This document shows, piece after piece, positions 46,166 to 55,294 of a stretch of 64,000 nucleotides of DNA. The stretch lies in assembly GCA_024397875.1 (NCBI GenBank), contig CP073344.1:611001-675000 (forward strand). The letters are read 5' to 3'. Numbering within the stretch: position 1 is the first letter of the stretch; each line of letters starts with the position of its first letter. The notes below the pieces were generated by a model, which was given only the letters and a program-made list of their open reading frames with translations, was not told the DNA's origin and made no database searches. Both the position numbers and the translations under genes were made by a program. Origin of the DNA: Amphritea atlantica. GTDB taxonomy: Bacteria > Pseudomonadota > Gammaproteobacteria > Pseudomonadales > Balneatricaceae.

Positions 46166-46690
46166 ATGGCCGTTTACGCGCTGGGGAGTAAAACACCGCT
46201 CATTGATGACAGCTGTTTTATTGCAGAAGAGGCGACACTGATTGGTGACGTCATTCTGAAGGAAAACGCTTCTGTATGGCCGCAAGCGGTACTGCGGGGT
46301 GACAGTGAACCGATCACTATTGGTGTCGGCAGTAACGTTCAGGATGGCGCAGTGCTGCACACGGACCCGGGTTTTCCTCTGACCGTTGCCGATCACGTTA
46401 CCATCGGCCATCAGGCGATGCTGCACGGCTGCACGGTTGGAGAGGGTTCTCTTATCGGTATTCAGGCGGTTATTCTCAACGGTGCCGTTATCGGGAAAAA
46501 CTGTCTGGTAGGCGCGGGTGCGCTGGTAACCGAGGGGGCAATATTTGCGGACAACTCGCTGATCCTCGGTGTACCGGCAAAGGTTGTGAAAACCCTGCCT
46601 GATGAGGCCCGTGCCGGTCTTTATGCCAATACACAAACCTATATCGATAAAGCGGCGTTGTATAAAACAGAGCTGAAAAAGATTGGCTAA
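46166..46690 (+). CDS. Gamma-carbonic anhydrase family protein (YrdA-like)
   Basis: This 174-residue left-handed beta-helix protein resembles YrdA/CaiE-type gamma-class carbonic anhydrases. The metal-ligand His residues appear in VLHTDPG and HVTIGHQAMLHGC (about 64, 81 and 86); the hexapeptide repeats run from about 15 to 150. ATG 46166 with the AAGGAG ribosome site gives the standard MAVYALG start. Activity as true carbonic anhydrase is not certain from sequence. Confidence 0.93.
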   Translation: MAVYALGSKTPLIDDSCFIAEEATLIGDVILKENASVWPQAVLRGDSEPITIGVGSNVQDGAVLHTDPGFPLTVADHVTIGHQAMLHGCTVGEGSLIGIQAVILNGAVIGKNCLVGAGALVTEGAIFADNSLILGVPAKVVKTLPDEARAGLYANTQTYIDKAALYKTELKKIG

Positions 46691-46828
46691 CAGCCATTTT
46701 TATACACCACTATTGGCGGAGGCTGTCGTAGTGGGGGGATCTTTTGTCGCATACAAAGGTTTCCCCGGGGTGCTTTGACAGGAAATTCCATCCCACTTCA
46801 GGCATAATTCACTGAACAATCGTCCCGG

Positions 46829-48244
46829 ATGGTGGTCACAGCATCAGCTATGGGAGCAAAGATTAAAGTTGAACAGTATCAGGCAGAGTGGCAACGTTTG
46901 AAAACCGGGAATCTTACTTCACGACTGAAGTCGTCTTTTAGTACAGCCATGACTTTGCTGAGTCATCTGCCAACCCCGCATCGTATTGTGCTTGGCTGTG
47001 CTTCGCTTATTCTGATCGTTTCCCTGATGGTCGCGGATAACTCCTCTGCGGTGCCGGTAGCACCGGGGCAGTTTCGCAGTAACCTCGCGCTCGATCTTGA
47101 GGAAAGTGATTCCGGTGCTGCCGATGAGCTTTCTGAAACGAGTACCGATCCGCTCAGCGATCCGGACCCGGAGATCAGCTATGTGGTGCAAAAAGGCGAT
47201 ACCCTGAGTACCATTTTTGATCTTTTGCATCTCTCACAGACAACCCTCTATAAGCTGATGGAAGCGGATCTTAACGTGTTAGCGCTGGATACTATTCAGC
47301 CGGGCCATCAGTTGGGGTTTAACCTCGATACTGAGGGTGATCTGAAACAGTTTATCTTCCGTTCAGGGCTGACCTACAAGGTGGTTTTTGATCGCAGAGA
47401 AAAAGGCGATTTCGAGTTCAGGGAGTTTATCGAAAAGGGGGGCTACCGTCGGGAAATCTTCGCGGGTGAGGTGCAGGGGGATCTGCCCCGTTCAATGCAA
47501 AGGATAGGCGTGAGAATCGCTGAAGCTTACCAGGTGACCAGTCTGTTGAAAGAACGGATGAACTTCAGAAGCCATCTGCGCGCAGGGGATCGGTTTCAGC
47601 TAGCCGTTTCCCGGCAGTATGTAAACGGCGAGTACACCGGTAACAGTGTTATCGAGGGCTTCGTTTACGATGGCGCTATTCGTAAACAGTCGGCTTTTCT
47701 GTTTGACGATAACTATTTCGATGCCGACGGTGAGAGTCTGGAAAAAGCGTTTCAGCGAATTCCATTGACGAAGCGTTACCGCATTTCCTCCAGTTTTAAC
47801 CCCAAGCGTAAACATCCGGTCACCGGCCTGATTCGCCCTCATAACGGCACAGACTTTTCGGTGCGTATTGGTACGCCGGTGCTGGCGGCGGGGGATGGTG
47901 TGGTTTCCCGGGTGATCAAGCATCGTTATGCCGGGCTGTATATTGAAATTCAGCACAATCGGAAATATAAAACCCGCTATCTGCACCTGAGTAAAGCCTA
48001 TGTTCGCAAAGGCCAGAAGGTGTCCCGTGGGCAGAAGATCGCCGCTTCCGGTAACTCAGGTCGATCTACCGGCGCTCATCTGCATTATGAACTGCATGTC
48101 AATGGCCGTCCGGTGAATGCGATGACCGCACCGATTCCCGTGGTGCAGACGATCGCCAGGAAAAAACGCAGCGCGTTCAAACAGCAGGTGGCTGAGCTGA
48201 AATCTCAGATGGCAGAACAGCTGGCTTTGGCACAAAAGCAGTAA
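46829..48244 (+). CDS. M23-family murein endopeptidase with LysM/OapA-like region
   Basis: This 471-residue envelope protein has one membrane segment (about 52-70), a LysM/OapA-like region (about 115-165: SYVVQKGDTLSTIFDLLHL), and a C-terminal M23 LytM domain (about 330-435) with zinc ligands in RPHNGTDFS (HxxxD) and HLHYELH (HxH). It should cut peptide crosslinks in murein during growth or division, as MepM/YebA does. The start is uncertain between ATG 46829 and ATG 46850. A strong terminator follows. Confidence 0.93.
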   Translation: MVVTASAMGAKIKVEQYQAEWQRLKTGNLTSRLKSSFSTAMTLLSHLPTPHRIVLGCASLILIVSLMVADNSSAVPVAPGQFRSNLALDLEESDSGAADELSETSTDPLSDPDPEISYVVQKGDTLSTIFDLLHLSQTTLYKLMEADLNVLALDTIQPGHQLGFNLDTEGDLKQFIFRSGLTYKVVFDRREKGDFEFREFIEKGGYRREIFAGEVQGDLPRSMQRIGVRIAEAYQVTSLLKERMNFRSHLRAGDRFQLAVSRQYVNGEYTGNSVIEGFVYDGAIRKQSAFLFDDNYFDADGESLEKAFQRIPLTKRYRISSSFNPKRKHPVTGLIRPHNGTDFSVRIGTPVLAAGDGVVSRVIKHRYAGLYIEIQHNRKYKTRYLHLSKAYVRKGQKVSRGQKIAASGNSGRSTGAHLHYELHVNGRPVNAMTAPIPVVQTIARKKRSAFKQQVAELKSQMAEQLALAQKQ

Positions 48245-48328
48245 TGATGCCCCTGTTTTCAGAGAACAGCGTTTATAACCAAGGCTGATTAATGAACTCG
48301 ATTAACAAATTTGGTTAAAAAGTTCGCT

Positions 48329-48363
48329 TAAAAAGCCCGGCTCAGATGAGCCGGGCTTTTTAT
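48329..48363 (+). terminator. Terminator after the M23 peptidase
   Basis: AAAAAGCCCGGCTC pairs with GAGCCGGGCTTTTT around a 2-nt centre, a long GC-rich stem with a T run. Confidence 0.93.
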
Positions 48364-48517
48364 TACCTTTCATTTGGCACTGTGGCCATCATTAAACCGC
48401 TGCTCCGACCCTCTATCTTCCCCTGTTGCTGTTATAGCGATTTCCACCTGTTATCGGTCTGAAAAACGATCCGTCTGTTGTGTCGTACCTCCATTTTTTC
48501 CGGGGGGTGGAACAGAG

Positions 48518-48536
48518 TGTCGCATGGGGTGCGTCA
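48518..48536. promoter_or_regulatory. Candidate activator site upstream of the 2-oxoacid dehydrogenase operon
   Basis: TGTCGCA-N5-TGCGTCA at 48518-48536 is a near-dyad located about 84 nt upstream of the sigma-54-type promoter. A related half-site TGTCG occurs at 48481. A perfect relative of this dyad is seen before the porin (56945-56964), so one regulator may act on both. No regulator gene is in the window. Confidence 0.6.
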
Positions 48537-48619
48537 CCCTGATTTAAAAAGCGGAGCAATTCTCGGTTGGAAAAGAATTAATTTATAAAAAACGTATTTA
48601 AATCAATCTCTTATGTTTG

Positions 48620-48635
48620 TGGCATAGGGTTTGCT
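48620..48635 (+). promoter_or_regulatory. Sigma-54-type (-24/-12) promoter
   Basis: TGGCATAGGGTTTGCT fits TGGCACG-N4-TTGCW, with GG and GC at the required spacing. It lies 48 nt upstream of the E1 alpha start. Acetoin dehydrogenase operons in pseudomonads and Cupriavidus are known to be sigma-54-dependent under AcoR, which agrees. Confidence 0.8.
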
Positions 48636-48682
48636 TTTTCAGTGGTATAGAAAAAATAACAACTGATATTTTGGAGCATGAT

Positions 48683-49669
48683 ATGAAACCGAGCCAGGAA
48701 CAACAGGTATGGATGTACAGGCACATGCTTATTAGTCGCTTCTTTGAGGAAGCGATTGAAAAGATATATATGGAAGGTAAAACGCCGGCATTCAATATGG
48801 CTAATGGCCCAATCCCCGGTGAGATGCATCTTTCTAATGGTCAGGAGCCTTGTGCCGTAGGGGTTTGTGCCCATCTGACCGCAGAAGATGTAGTGACCTC
48901 TACTCACCGTCCTCATCATGTTGCTATCGCTAAAGGGGTTGATCTTAAAGCGATGGCTGCGGAGATTTTCGGTAAGAAGACCGGCCTCAGTGGGGGTCGT
49001 GGCGGGCATATGCACATCTTTGATGCCAACGTTAACTTCTCCTGTTCAGGGATCATCGGTCAGAGTGTCGGCCCTGCGGTTGGTGCCGCTTTGTCCCGGG
49101 TAATGCAGAAGAAGAGTGGTGTCGCAGTGGCTTATCTGGGGGAAGGCGCCGCCAATCAGGGAGCGTTTCACGAAGCGCTGAACATGGCGGGTGTCTGGAA
49201 TCTGCCGGTGATCTTCGTTATTGAGGATAACTCCTGGGGGATCTCTGTTTCCAAGCGTGCCAGTACTGCAATTGAGCGGAACTCTGACCGTGCCGTTTCC
49301 TATGGTATGCCGGGAGAGTTTATTGAGGGCAACGATCCGGTCGCCATCTTTGATGTGGTGGGAGAAGCGATCGCCCGTGCCCGCAAGGGTCAGGGACCAA
49401 CCCTGATTGAAATAGAAACCTCACGGCTTGCCGGTCACTTTATGGGTGATGGTGAAACCTATCGCCCGGCGGGTGAAAAAGAGGCCCTTCAGAAGATAGA
49501 CCCCATTCCTGTTATGAAACAACGCCTGATGGCCGAGGGTATTCTGACTGATGCCGCAGATGCTGCATTTATCGCAGAGGCGCATGCAAAGGTTGACGAA
49601 GCAATTCAGTTTGCCCGTGACAGTGAATATGCCGCGCCTGAAGAGGCGATGGAAAAAGTCTTTGTCTAA
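48683..49669 (+). CDS. 2-oxoacid/acetoin dehydrogenase E1 alpha subunit
   Basis: This 328-residue thiamine-diphosphate enzyme subunit pairs with the next gene. The TPP-binding motif runs from GEGAANQG (about 151) to EDNSWGIS (about 185), and GGRGGHMHIFD is conserved in E1 alpha of acetoin and pyruvate dehydrogenases. ATG 48683 with a GGAG ribosome site is chosen; upstream in-frame codons overlap the promoter. Acetoin is inferred from operon layout, short E1 alpha and sigma-54 control, but pyruvate or another 2-oxoacid is possible. Confidence 0.92.
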   Translation: MKPSQEQQVWMYRHMLISRFFEEAIEKIYMEGKTPAFNMANGPIPGEMHLSNGQEPCAVGVCAHLTAEDVVTSTHRPHHVAIAKGVDLKAMAAEIFGKKTGLSGGRGGHMHIFDANVNFSCSGIIGQSVGPAVGAALSRVMQKKSGVAVAYLGEGAANQGAFHEALNMAGVWNLPVIFVIEDNSWGISVSKRASTAIERNSDRAVSYGMPGEFIEGNDPVAIFDVVGEAIARARKGQGPTLIEIETSRLAGHFMGDGETYRPAGEKEALQKIDPIPVMKQRLMAEGILTDAADAAFIAEAHAKVDEAIQFARDSEYAAPEEAMEKVFV

Positions 49670-49710
49670 TCGGTAAGGCGAAATCAGGTCAGGATCCAGG
49701 AGATATAAAA

Positions 49711-50733
49711 ATGACTCAAGTAAAAGAAAAAGAACGCAAGTTGACGATCGCCCGGGCGATGGCTGAAGCGATTGCTCAGGAGATGCGCACTGATGACAAA
49801 GTGTTTGTTATGGGCGAAGACATTGGCGAGCTGGGCGGCGTATTTGGTAATACCCGGGGCTTGCATGAAGAGTTTGGTAGTGAGCGTGTCCGCGATACGC
49901 CGATCTCAGAAACCGCATTTATCGGTGCCGCAGTGGGCGCTGCTTCGGATGGTATGAAACCGGTTGTCGAGCTGATGTTTGTCGATTTCTTCGGTGTTTG
50001 CTTCGATGCGATCTATAACATGATGGCGAAGAATACCTATTTCTCAGGCGGTAACGTCACCGTGCCAATGGTGCTGATGACCTCAACCGGTGGTGGTTAC
50101 TCCGATGGTGGTCAGCACTCTCAGTGTGTCCATGCCACCTTTGCCCATCTGCCCGGTATGAAAGTGGTTGCGCCATCCAATGCGTACGATGCCAAGGGGA
50201 TGATGATTGCGGCGATTCGTGATCCTAACCCGGTGGTGTTTATGTTCCATAAGGCGCTTCAGGGGATGGGCTGGCTGGGTACTGAAAAAGAGGCGATTGT
50301 GCATGTGCCTGAAGCCGCCTATGAGGTTGAGCTGGGCAAAGCGGTTGTCACCCGTCCGGGTACCGATGTGACTATCGTGGGTATCACCTCCGGGGTGCAC
50401 TTCGGTTTGAAAGCCGCACGGATTCTTGAAGAACAGGGTGTAAGTGCCGAAGTCGTTGATCTGCGTTCACTGGCACCGCTGGACCGTGACACAGTGATTG
50501 AATCAGTTAAGAAGACCGGCCGCCTGATTGTCGTGGATGAGGATTATCACAGCTATGGGATGACAGCTGAGATTATTGCCAGTGTGGTCGAGGCCGGAGT
50601 TCCCTTGAAAGCGGCGCCTCAGCGAGTGGCATACCCGGATATTCCAATTCCGTTTGCCCGTCCTATGGAACAATGGGCGCTACCAAGCCCGGAAAAAATT
50701 ATCGCAGCTTTTAACAAAATGAAGGAAGACTAA
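49711..50733 (+). CDS. 2-oxoacid/acetoin dehydrogenase E1 beta subunit
   Basis: This 340-residue subunit completes the heterotetrameric E1. It has FVMGEDIGELGGVFGNTRGL (about 31-50), EFGSERVRDTPISETAFIGAAVG and the transketolase C-terminal domain (about 205-325) with VDLRSLAPLDRDTVIESVKKTGR. It follows E1 alpha by 41 nt with AGGAGA as ribosome site. Confidence 0.94.
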   Translation: MTQVKEKERKLTIARAMAEAIAQEMRTDDKVFVMGEDIGELGGVFGNTRGLHEEFGSERVRDTPISETAFIGAAVGAASDGMKPVVELMFVDFFGVCFDAIYNMMAKNTYFSGGNVTVPMVLMTSTGGGYSDGGQHSQCVHATFAHLPGMKVVAPSNAYDAKGMMIAAIRDPNPVVFMFHKALQGMGWLGTEKEAIVHVPEAAYEVELGKAVVTRPGTDVTIVGITSGVHFGLKAARILEEQGVSAEVVDLRSLAPLDRDTVIESVKKTGRLIVVDEDYHSYGMTAEIIASVVEAGVPLKAAPQRVAYPDIPIPFARPMEQWALPSPEKIIAAFNKMKED

Positions 50734-50735
50734 AA

Positions 50736-50972
50736 ATGACAACTGACGTAATTGTACCCGTGGATATGTGGGAAGAGGACTCTGAGGGCGTTATCACATC
50801 CTGGCTGGCCAGTGATGGTGGTGAGGTTGCAGAGGGTGATGTAATCGCAGAACTGATGGTTGAGAAGATTCAGTATGAACTTGAAGCGACCGCTTCCGGA
50901 GTCTTAAAGATCATCAACGATGTGGATGAAATTGTCGAAAAAGGCCAGAAAGTTGCCACCATTGGTAGTTGA
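50736..50972 (+). CDS. Free-standing lipoyl-domain protein
   Basis: This 78-residue protein is a single lipoyl (biotinyl-like) domain, with the modifiable lysine in VEKIQYELEA (about residue 44). Normally this domain is the N-terminal part of E2; here it is a separate polypeptide, 2 nt after the E1 beta stop and 13 nt before the E2 catalytic gene. It should carry the acyl group between E1 and the E2 core. Confidence 0.92.
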   Translation: MTTDVIVPVDMWEEDSEGVITSWLASDGGEVAEGDVIAELMVEKIQYELEATASGVLKIINDVDEIVEKGQKVATIGS

Positions 50973-50985
50973 TCGGGAGATACAG

Positions 50986-51663
50986 ATGACAGCCTCAGAC
51001 ACAATCAGGGTAACGCCTCTCAAGGGCTTGAGAGGCATGATTGCCAACAATATGAGACGCAGCCTTGATGAGGCTGCACAGCTGACTCACCATGCGGTCT
51101 GTTGCGTCGATAATATGTGGCGCCGCAAAGAAAAAATGGCAGAGCAGGGGATTAACATCTCGGTTGAGGATCTGCTTGCCGATTATGTGGTGAACGTCCT
51201 GGGTAAGCATCCGGTGCTAAACGGACGTATTGAAAACAACGAGATCTCTATCTATCGCAATATCGATCTGTGTTACGCCATCGGATTACCCGGTGGAAAA
51301 CTGATGGCTCCAGCGCTGTTTTCAGCTGAACAGAAAGATATTCAGGAGCGAGCGAATGCCCGTCGCGAGCTGCTTAACCGGGCAAAAGATGGTCAGTTGA
51401 CGGTGCCTGAGATGAAGGGCGGTACGTTTACCCTGACCAATATCGGTCGCAGCCGGGTCAGGTTTTTTACGCCTCTTATCAACCTTCCCCAACTGGCTAT
51501 TTTGGGTATTGGTGAAACCTACAATGAAGTGGCTATTGAGGATGGTCAGTTGGTGACTAAACGGATGATGGGATTGTCCCTGACATTCGATCATCGCGGT
51601 GTCGACGGTGGCCCGGCTGCCGATTTTCTGACCGACCTGTGTCGGGAGATTGAAAGTGAATAG
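50986..51663 (+). CDS. E2 acyltransferase catalytic domain protein
   Basis: This 225-residue protein is the catalytic core of a dihydrolipoamide acyltransferase, with no lipoyl domain and no clear peripheral-subunit-binding domain. The active-site motif is FDHRGVDGGPAADFL near residue 205-218; LRGMIANNMRRSLDEAAQLTHH is the N-terminal core start, and FTLTNIGR is conserved. ATG 50986 is chosen for its GGAGA ribosome site. Together with the preceding gene it forms a split E2. Confidence 0.92.
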   Translation: MTASDTIRVTPLKGLRGMIANNMRRSLDEAAQLTHHAVCCVDNMWRRKEKMAEQGINISVEDLLADYVVNVLGKHPVLNGRIENNEISIYRNIDLCYAIGLPGGKLMAPALFSAEQKDIQERANARRELLNRAKDGQLTVPEMKGGTFTLTNIGRSRVRFFTPLINLPQLAILGIGETYNEVAIEDGQLVTKRMMGLSLTFDHRGVDGGPAADFLTDLCREIESE

Positions 51664-52417
51664 CCTGGCAATCAACGGGCGCCGCCAAATCGCTAAGATA
51701 AAGCGCAATACCCCTGTTGATATCACAGAAGGTCTTGAGCTTGAACAGCACCTGTTTGATCAGGTGCTGACGGGGCAGGTGCAATGTGGTTATGCTTTGT
51801 GGCGGAGTAAACAGGCGCTGGTCGTGCCTAAGAGTGCTACCAACCGGAGTAACTTTCAGCAGGCCAGTGACTATTGTGCTGAACAGGGCTGGCCGGTGGT
51901 TGTGCGAAGTACGGGTGGCGAGTTAACCCCTCAGAATGATGGCTTCATTAACCTGTCTCTGGTGATCAAGTGCAAAAAAGGCCAGATGAGTATCCGGGAT
52001 AGCTATCTGGTTATCTGTAATGCAATTTTAGGCTGGCTTGCTGAGAACGGCATTAAAGGAGAGTGTTCTGCAATTGATGGTGCATTCTGCGATGGTGATT
52101 TTAATGTTGTGATTGATGGCCGGAAAATAGCAGGCACCGCACAGCGTTGGAAAAAAATTATCAGCCCTGTGGCCAGTACGGATGGCCGGGATATGGCGCT
52201 ATTAATGCATGCGGTTATTTTATGTGATGGCGATCTGCCGGTTATGTGGAATATCTCGAATGCATTTTATGAAAAGTGTCAGTTGAATCCATTTATTATT
52301 GAAGGTAAGCATACTTCATTAGCTAAGTTGATGAATCAGTCCGGTGATCATTTTGTTTTGAAATCACTCGCGGGTTTTGATTCTTATCTTAATAACTATA
52401 TAGAACGTTATATTTAG
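51656..52417 (+). CDS. Lipoate-protein ligase A-like protein
   Basis: This 253-residue protein belongs to the LplA/BirA-like fold. The lipoyl-AMP loop appears as VVVRSTGGELTPQNDGFINLS (the family's RRxxGGG in modified form), and the catalytic lysine in GRKIAGTAQRWKK. It should lipoylate the stand-alone lipoyl domain upstream. GTG 51656 with a GGGAG ribosome site overlaps the E2 gene by 8 nt. No LplA C-terminal accessory domain is clear. Confidence 0.85.
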   Translation: MNSLAINGRRQIAKIKRNTPVDITEGLELEQHLFDQVLTGQVQCGYALWRSKQALVVPKSATNRSNFQQASDYCAEQGWPVVVRSTGGELTPQNDGFINLSLVIKCKKGQMSIRDSYLVICNAILGWLAENGIKGECSAIDGAFCDGDFNVVIDGRKIAGTAQRWKKIISPVASTDGRDMALLMHAVILCDGDLPVMWNISNAFYEKCQLNPFIIEGKHTSLAKLMNQSGDHFVLKSLAGFDSYLNNYIERYI

Positions 52418-52497
52418 TGTATTTGAGTGTGGAGTTTTAATTCTTTAATCTGTTCATTATTCAGATTAAAAAAATAGTGTTAATCCTGGAGATTATT

Positions 52498-53076
52498 ATG
52501 AATAAAAATAAGAAGGAATTATCACCATCTGTTAGCGCCACTAAGGGCAAAGCAGATGAGGTCTGTATGAATCGCAGACGCTTCCTGTCCAAAACCGGTT
52601 CATATGCAGTAGCCGCATCCGCCGTTGTTATTGGCGGAGGCCTGTTTTCACCTGATTCATATGCCGCTAAAAAAATTGGCGAGAAGGCAAACGTTTCGCT
52701 TTTGAAAATGGCCCGGGATATTTATCCACACGATACATTAGAGGATAAATATTACACTCAGGTTTTATCGCCGATGATTGATGCCGCAGCAACTGATGAT
52801 AAAAAATTATCAGAACTTTCTGCAGGTGTTAAGTCGCTGGATCAAATTGCTTCACAGAAGTTCGGTATGAACTATATCGACATTAAGTCAGAAAAAGATC
52901 GTGCTTCAGTGTTGAAGCATATTGAGTCTGATCCTTTCTTTCAGAATATTAAAGGTGCATTGATGATGGGCATCTATAACAACCCCGATCTGTGGCCTCG
53001 CTTTGGCTATGGTGGCTCTGCCTGGGAAAAAGGCGGCTATATCAACCGTGGTTATAACGATATTGACTGGATCTGA
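52498..53076 (+). CDS. Tat-exported gluconate 2-dehydrogenase subunit 3-like protein
   Basis: This 192-residue protein carries a twin-arginine signal: CMNRRRFLSKTGSYAVAAS (about 22-40), followed by a hydrophobic core and a cleavage region SYAAKK. The rest matches the small subunit of membrane-bound GMC dehydrogenases (gluconate 2-dehydrogenase subunit 3 family; FQNIKGALMMGIYNNPDLWPRFGYGG). ATG 52498 is chosen with a CTGGAG ribosome site. It is 14 nt upstream of its GMC partner and probably chaperones its export, since the partner lacks its own signal. Confidence 0.92.
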   Translation: MNKNKKELSPSVSATKGKADEVCMNRRRFLSKTGSYAVAASAVVIGGGLFSPDSYAAKKIGEKANVSLLKMARDIYPHDTLEDKYYTQVLSPMIDAAATDDKKLSELSAGVKSLDQIASQKFGMNYIDIKSEKDRASVLKHIESDPFFQNIKGALMMGIYNNPDLWPRFGYGGSAWEKGGYINRGYNDIDWI

Positions 53077-53090
53077 AGAGAGGAATAACG

Positions 53091-54671
53091 ATGTCTACTA
53101 AATTTGATTTAAATGATGACAGCCTGGTGGTAATCATTGGTTCCGGTGCGGGTGGCGGTACATTGGCAAATGAACTGGCGCAAAAGGGTATCCGATCCGT
53201 TGTTTTGGAGGCGGGTAAACGCTTCAAACTGGATGATATCGAAAATGATGAATGGAAAATGTTCGGAAAAATTTCCTGGCTGGATAAGCGGTATGTCGTT
53301 GGCCCTGCCCGGATTGCAGAAGACTTTCCGAACCTGCCCGCGTGGATTGTAAAAGGTGTTGGTGGTGCGACGATGCACTGGGCTGGCGTGGCGATGCGTT
53401 TTCAGGAACATGAATTTAAGATGAAAACCACCAACGGCACTGTGCCTGGTGCCAATGTGCTTGACTGGCCGGTGACGCTGAAAGAGATGGAGCCTTACTA
53501 CGTAAAGGCTGAAAAGAAGATGGGTGTCTGTGGAACAAAAGCCACCGGTATGCCTTTCCATGGTGAGAGTAGCCACTATAAAGTGGTCAAAGAGGGTGCC
53601 AACCGTATCGGTGCTAAATGCGAGCAGGCGACTCTGGCGATTAATACCGAAACCCGTGATGGCCGTCCATCCTGTCAGGTAAACGGGTTCTGTATGCAGG
53701 GTTGCCGCATCGGTGCTAAGTGGTCAACCATGTACACTGAGATTCCTAAAGCGGAGGCGACTGGTAAAACTGAGGTTCGTCCGCAATCCATGGTACTGCG
53801 GATCGAGCATGATAACAGCGGTAAGGTAACCGGCGTACTCTATGCCGATAAAGATGGTAATCAGCATCTGCAAAAAGCGCGGGTGGTTGCTGTCGCGGGT
53901 AACTCTATCGAGTCTCCTCGTATGTTGTTGAACTCTGCTTCATCAATGTTCCCCGATGGTCTGGCGAACTCCTCGGGTCAGGTCGGTCAGAACTATATGA
54001 CCCACACCACCGGTGGTGTCTATGCTGAGTTCGAAAAACCTGTGCATATGTATAAGAGTACGGTTGTGCCCGGTATTGTGCATGAGTGGAAAAACAACGA
54101 TCCAGGTCGCGGACATGTTGCCGGTTATGAGCTGGAAATTCTGCACCTGGGTCTGCCATTTATGTCTGCTTTCCTCAATCCGGGTAAGGGGGGCTGGGGA
54201 CGCGAATTAGCGGACTCATTGGCTAACTACGATAAAATGGCCGGCTTCTGGATCTGTGGTGAAGACATGCCGGTAGAATCTAACAACATCACCCTGCATC
54301 CGACTGAAAAAGATCAGTACGGTCTGCCGGTTCCGGTTGTTTACAAAACCGATCATATCAATGATACCCGAATGCGTAATCATGCCTATGATCGCTCTAA
54401 AGAGCTGTTCGATGCGGTGGGTGCGCTGAAGGTGAATAATCTGCCACCTTATCCGGCCAGTCACAATATGGGTACCAACCGGATGAGTGAGCATGCCAGA
54501 GATGGTGTGGTTAACCGTTGGGGGCAGGCGCATGATATCAACAACCTGTTTGTTTCTGACGGTAGTCAGTTTACCACCAGTGGTACTGAGAACCCGACGC
54601 TGACGATTGTAGCTCTGGCGATTCGTCAGGCCGACTACATCGCTGATCAAATGAAGAAAAAGGCGATCTGA
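53091..54671 (+). CDS. GMC-family FAD oxidoreductase, probable periplasmic dehydrogenase
   Basis: This 526-residue flavoprotein has the FAD dinucleotide motif VVIIGSGAGGGTLANELAQKG (about 11-31), the GMC signature region VGGATMHWAGVAMRF, and the C-terminal active-site region with SHNMGTNRMS and NNLFVSDGSQFTTSGTENPTLT. It has no export signal, so the preceding Tat subunit should carry it. The usual cytochrome c subunit is not present in the window. The substrate is probably a sugar acid or alcohol; it cannot be told. Confidence 0.93.
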   Translation: MSTKFDLNDDSLVVIIGSGAGGGTLANELAQKGIRSVVLEAGKRFKLDDIENDEWKMFGKISWLDKRYVVGPARIAEDFPNLPAWIVKGVGGATMHWAGVAMRFQEHEFKMKTTNGTVPGANVLDWPVTLKEMEPYYVKAEKKMGVCGTKATGMPFHGESSHYKVVKEGANRIGAKCEQATLAINTETRDGRPSCQVNGFCMQGCRIGAKWSTMYTEIPKAEATGKTEVRPQSMVLRIEHDNSGKVTGVLYADKDGNQHLQKARVVAVAGNSIESPRMLLNSASSMFPDGLANSSGQVGQNYMTHTTGGVYAEFEKPVHMYKSTVVPGIVHEWKNNDPGRGHVAGYELEILHLGLPFMSAFLNPGKGGWGRELADSLANYDKMAGFWICGEDMPVESNNITLHPTEKDQYGLPVPVVYKTDHINDTRMRNHAYDRSKELFDAVGALKVNNLPPYPASHNMGTNRMSEHARDGVVNRWGQAHDINNLFVSDGSQFTTSGTENPTLTIVALAIRQADYIADQMKKKAI

Positions 54672-54705
54672 CCGCTTCAACCTGTTTCACTCGGTGTAAC
54701 TCTTT

Positions 54706-54733
54706 GGCACGCTTTCGGGCGTGCCTTTTTTGT
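54706..54733 (+). terminator. Terminator after the GMC oxidoreductase
   Basis: GGCACGC and GCGTGCC pair around TTTCGG with a T run, closing the operon that began at 48683. Confidence 0.92.
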
Positions 54734-55242
54734 TTTAGCGGAGCAGATTAACCACGGCTGTTACCCGGTTAGACTGGGAAACCGCTTTTATACAACACAG
54801 AGACTGAGTACCGATCTATCACGGTGGTTGTCTTCACTGTTACGCTGTCATTATTTTTCCGTCCGGCTTTAGCCATTCACTTGCCAATATTTTTTGCTTC
54901 CTAAGCTTAAACCAACGCGCTTCGTAAAGCGGGCTTAATCACCAGAGTCAGGCTGCCTGCGTGTGATCGGGTATTGTAGATAGATACAGCCAACACTGTT
55001 GCTGCGATCACCGAACCTGAATCAATCCATTATTCACTGAGTCACCAGCGGGTCGCTAGTGCCGGGCATTTTACTTGCTCTGTTGTGTCTTCTGTGTAAA
55101 GAACTACTGGCTCGGGAGATTTACAGACGGTTGTAGCGGTGAAGAAGGTAGTGTTGAATAAGGTGGTGTTAGGGGGGCGAGGTTAGAGGAGACGAAGGTG
55201 CGATGAAGGTTATGCACAGATTAATTTGTTAGTGCGGCAAAA
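54734..55242. other. Gene-free stretch
   Basis: I see no convincing gene, RNA or repeat in this 0.5-kb stretch. It has no start codon with a good ribosome site and no conserved protein pattern. Confidence 0.5.
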
Positions 55243-55277
55243 GAAAAAGCCCCAGGGAAGTAAACTTCCGAGGGGCG
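55243..55277 (-). terminator. Terminator of the porin gene
   Basis: On the minus strand GCCCCTCGGAAG pairs with CTTCCCTGGGGC, followed by TTTTTC. The stem is about 12 bp. Confidence 0.88.
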
Positions 55278-55294
55278 TGCAGGATTAAGGAGCG

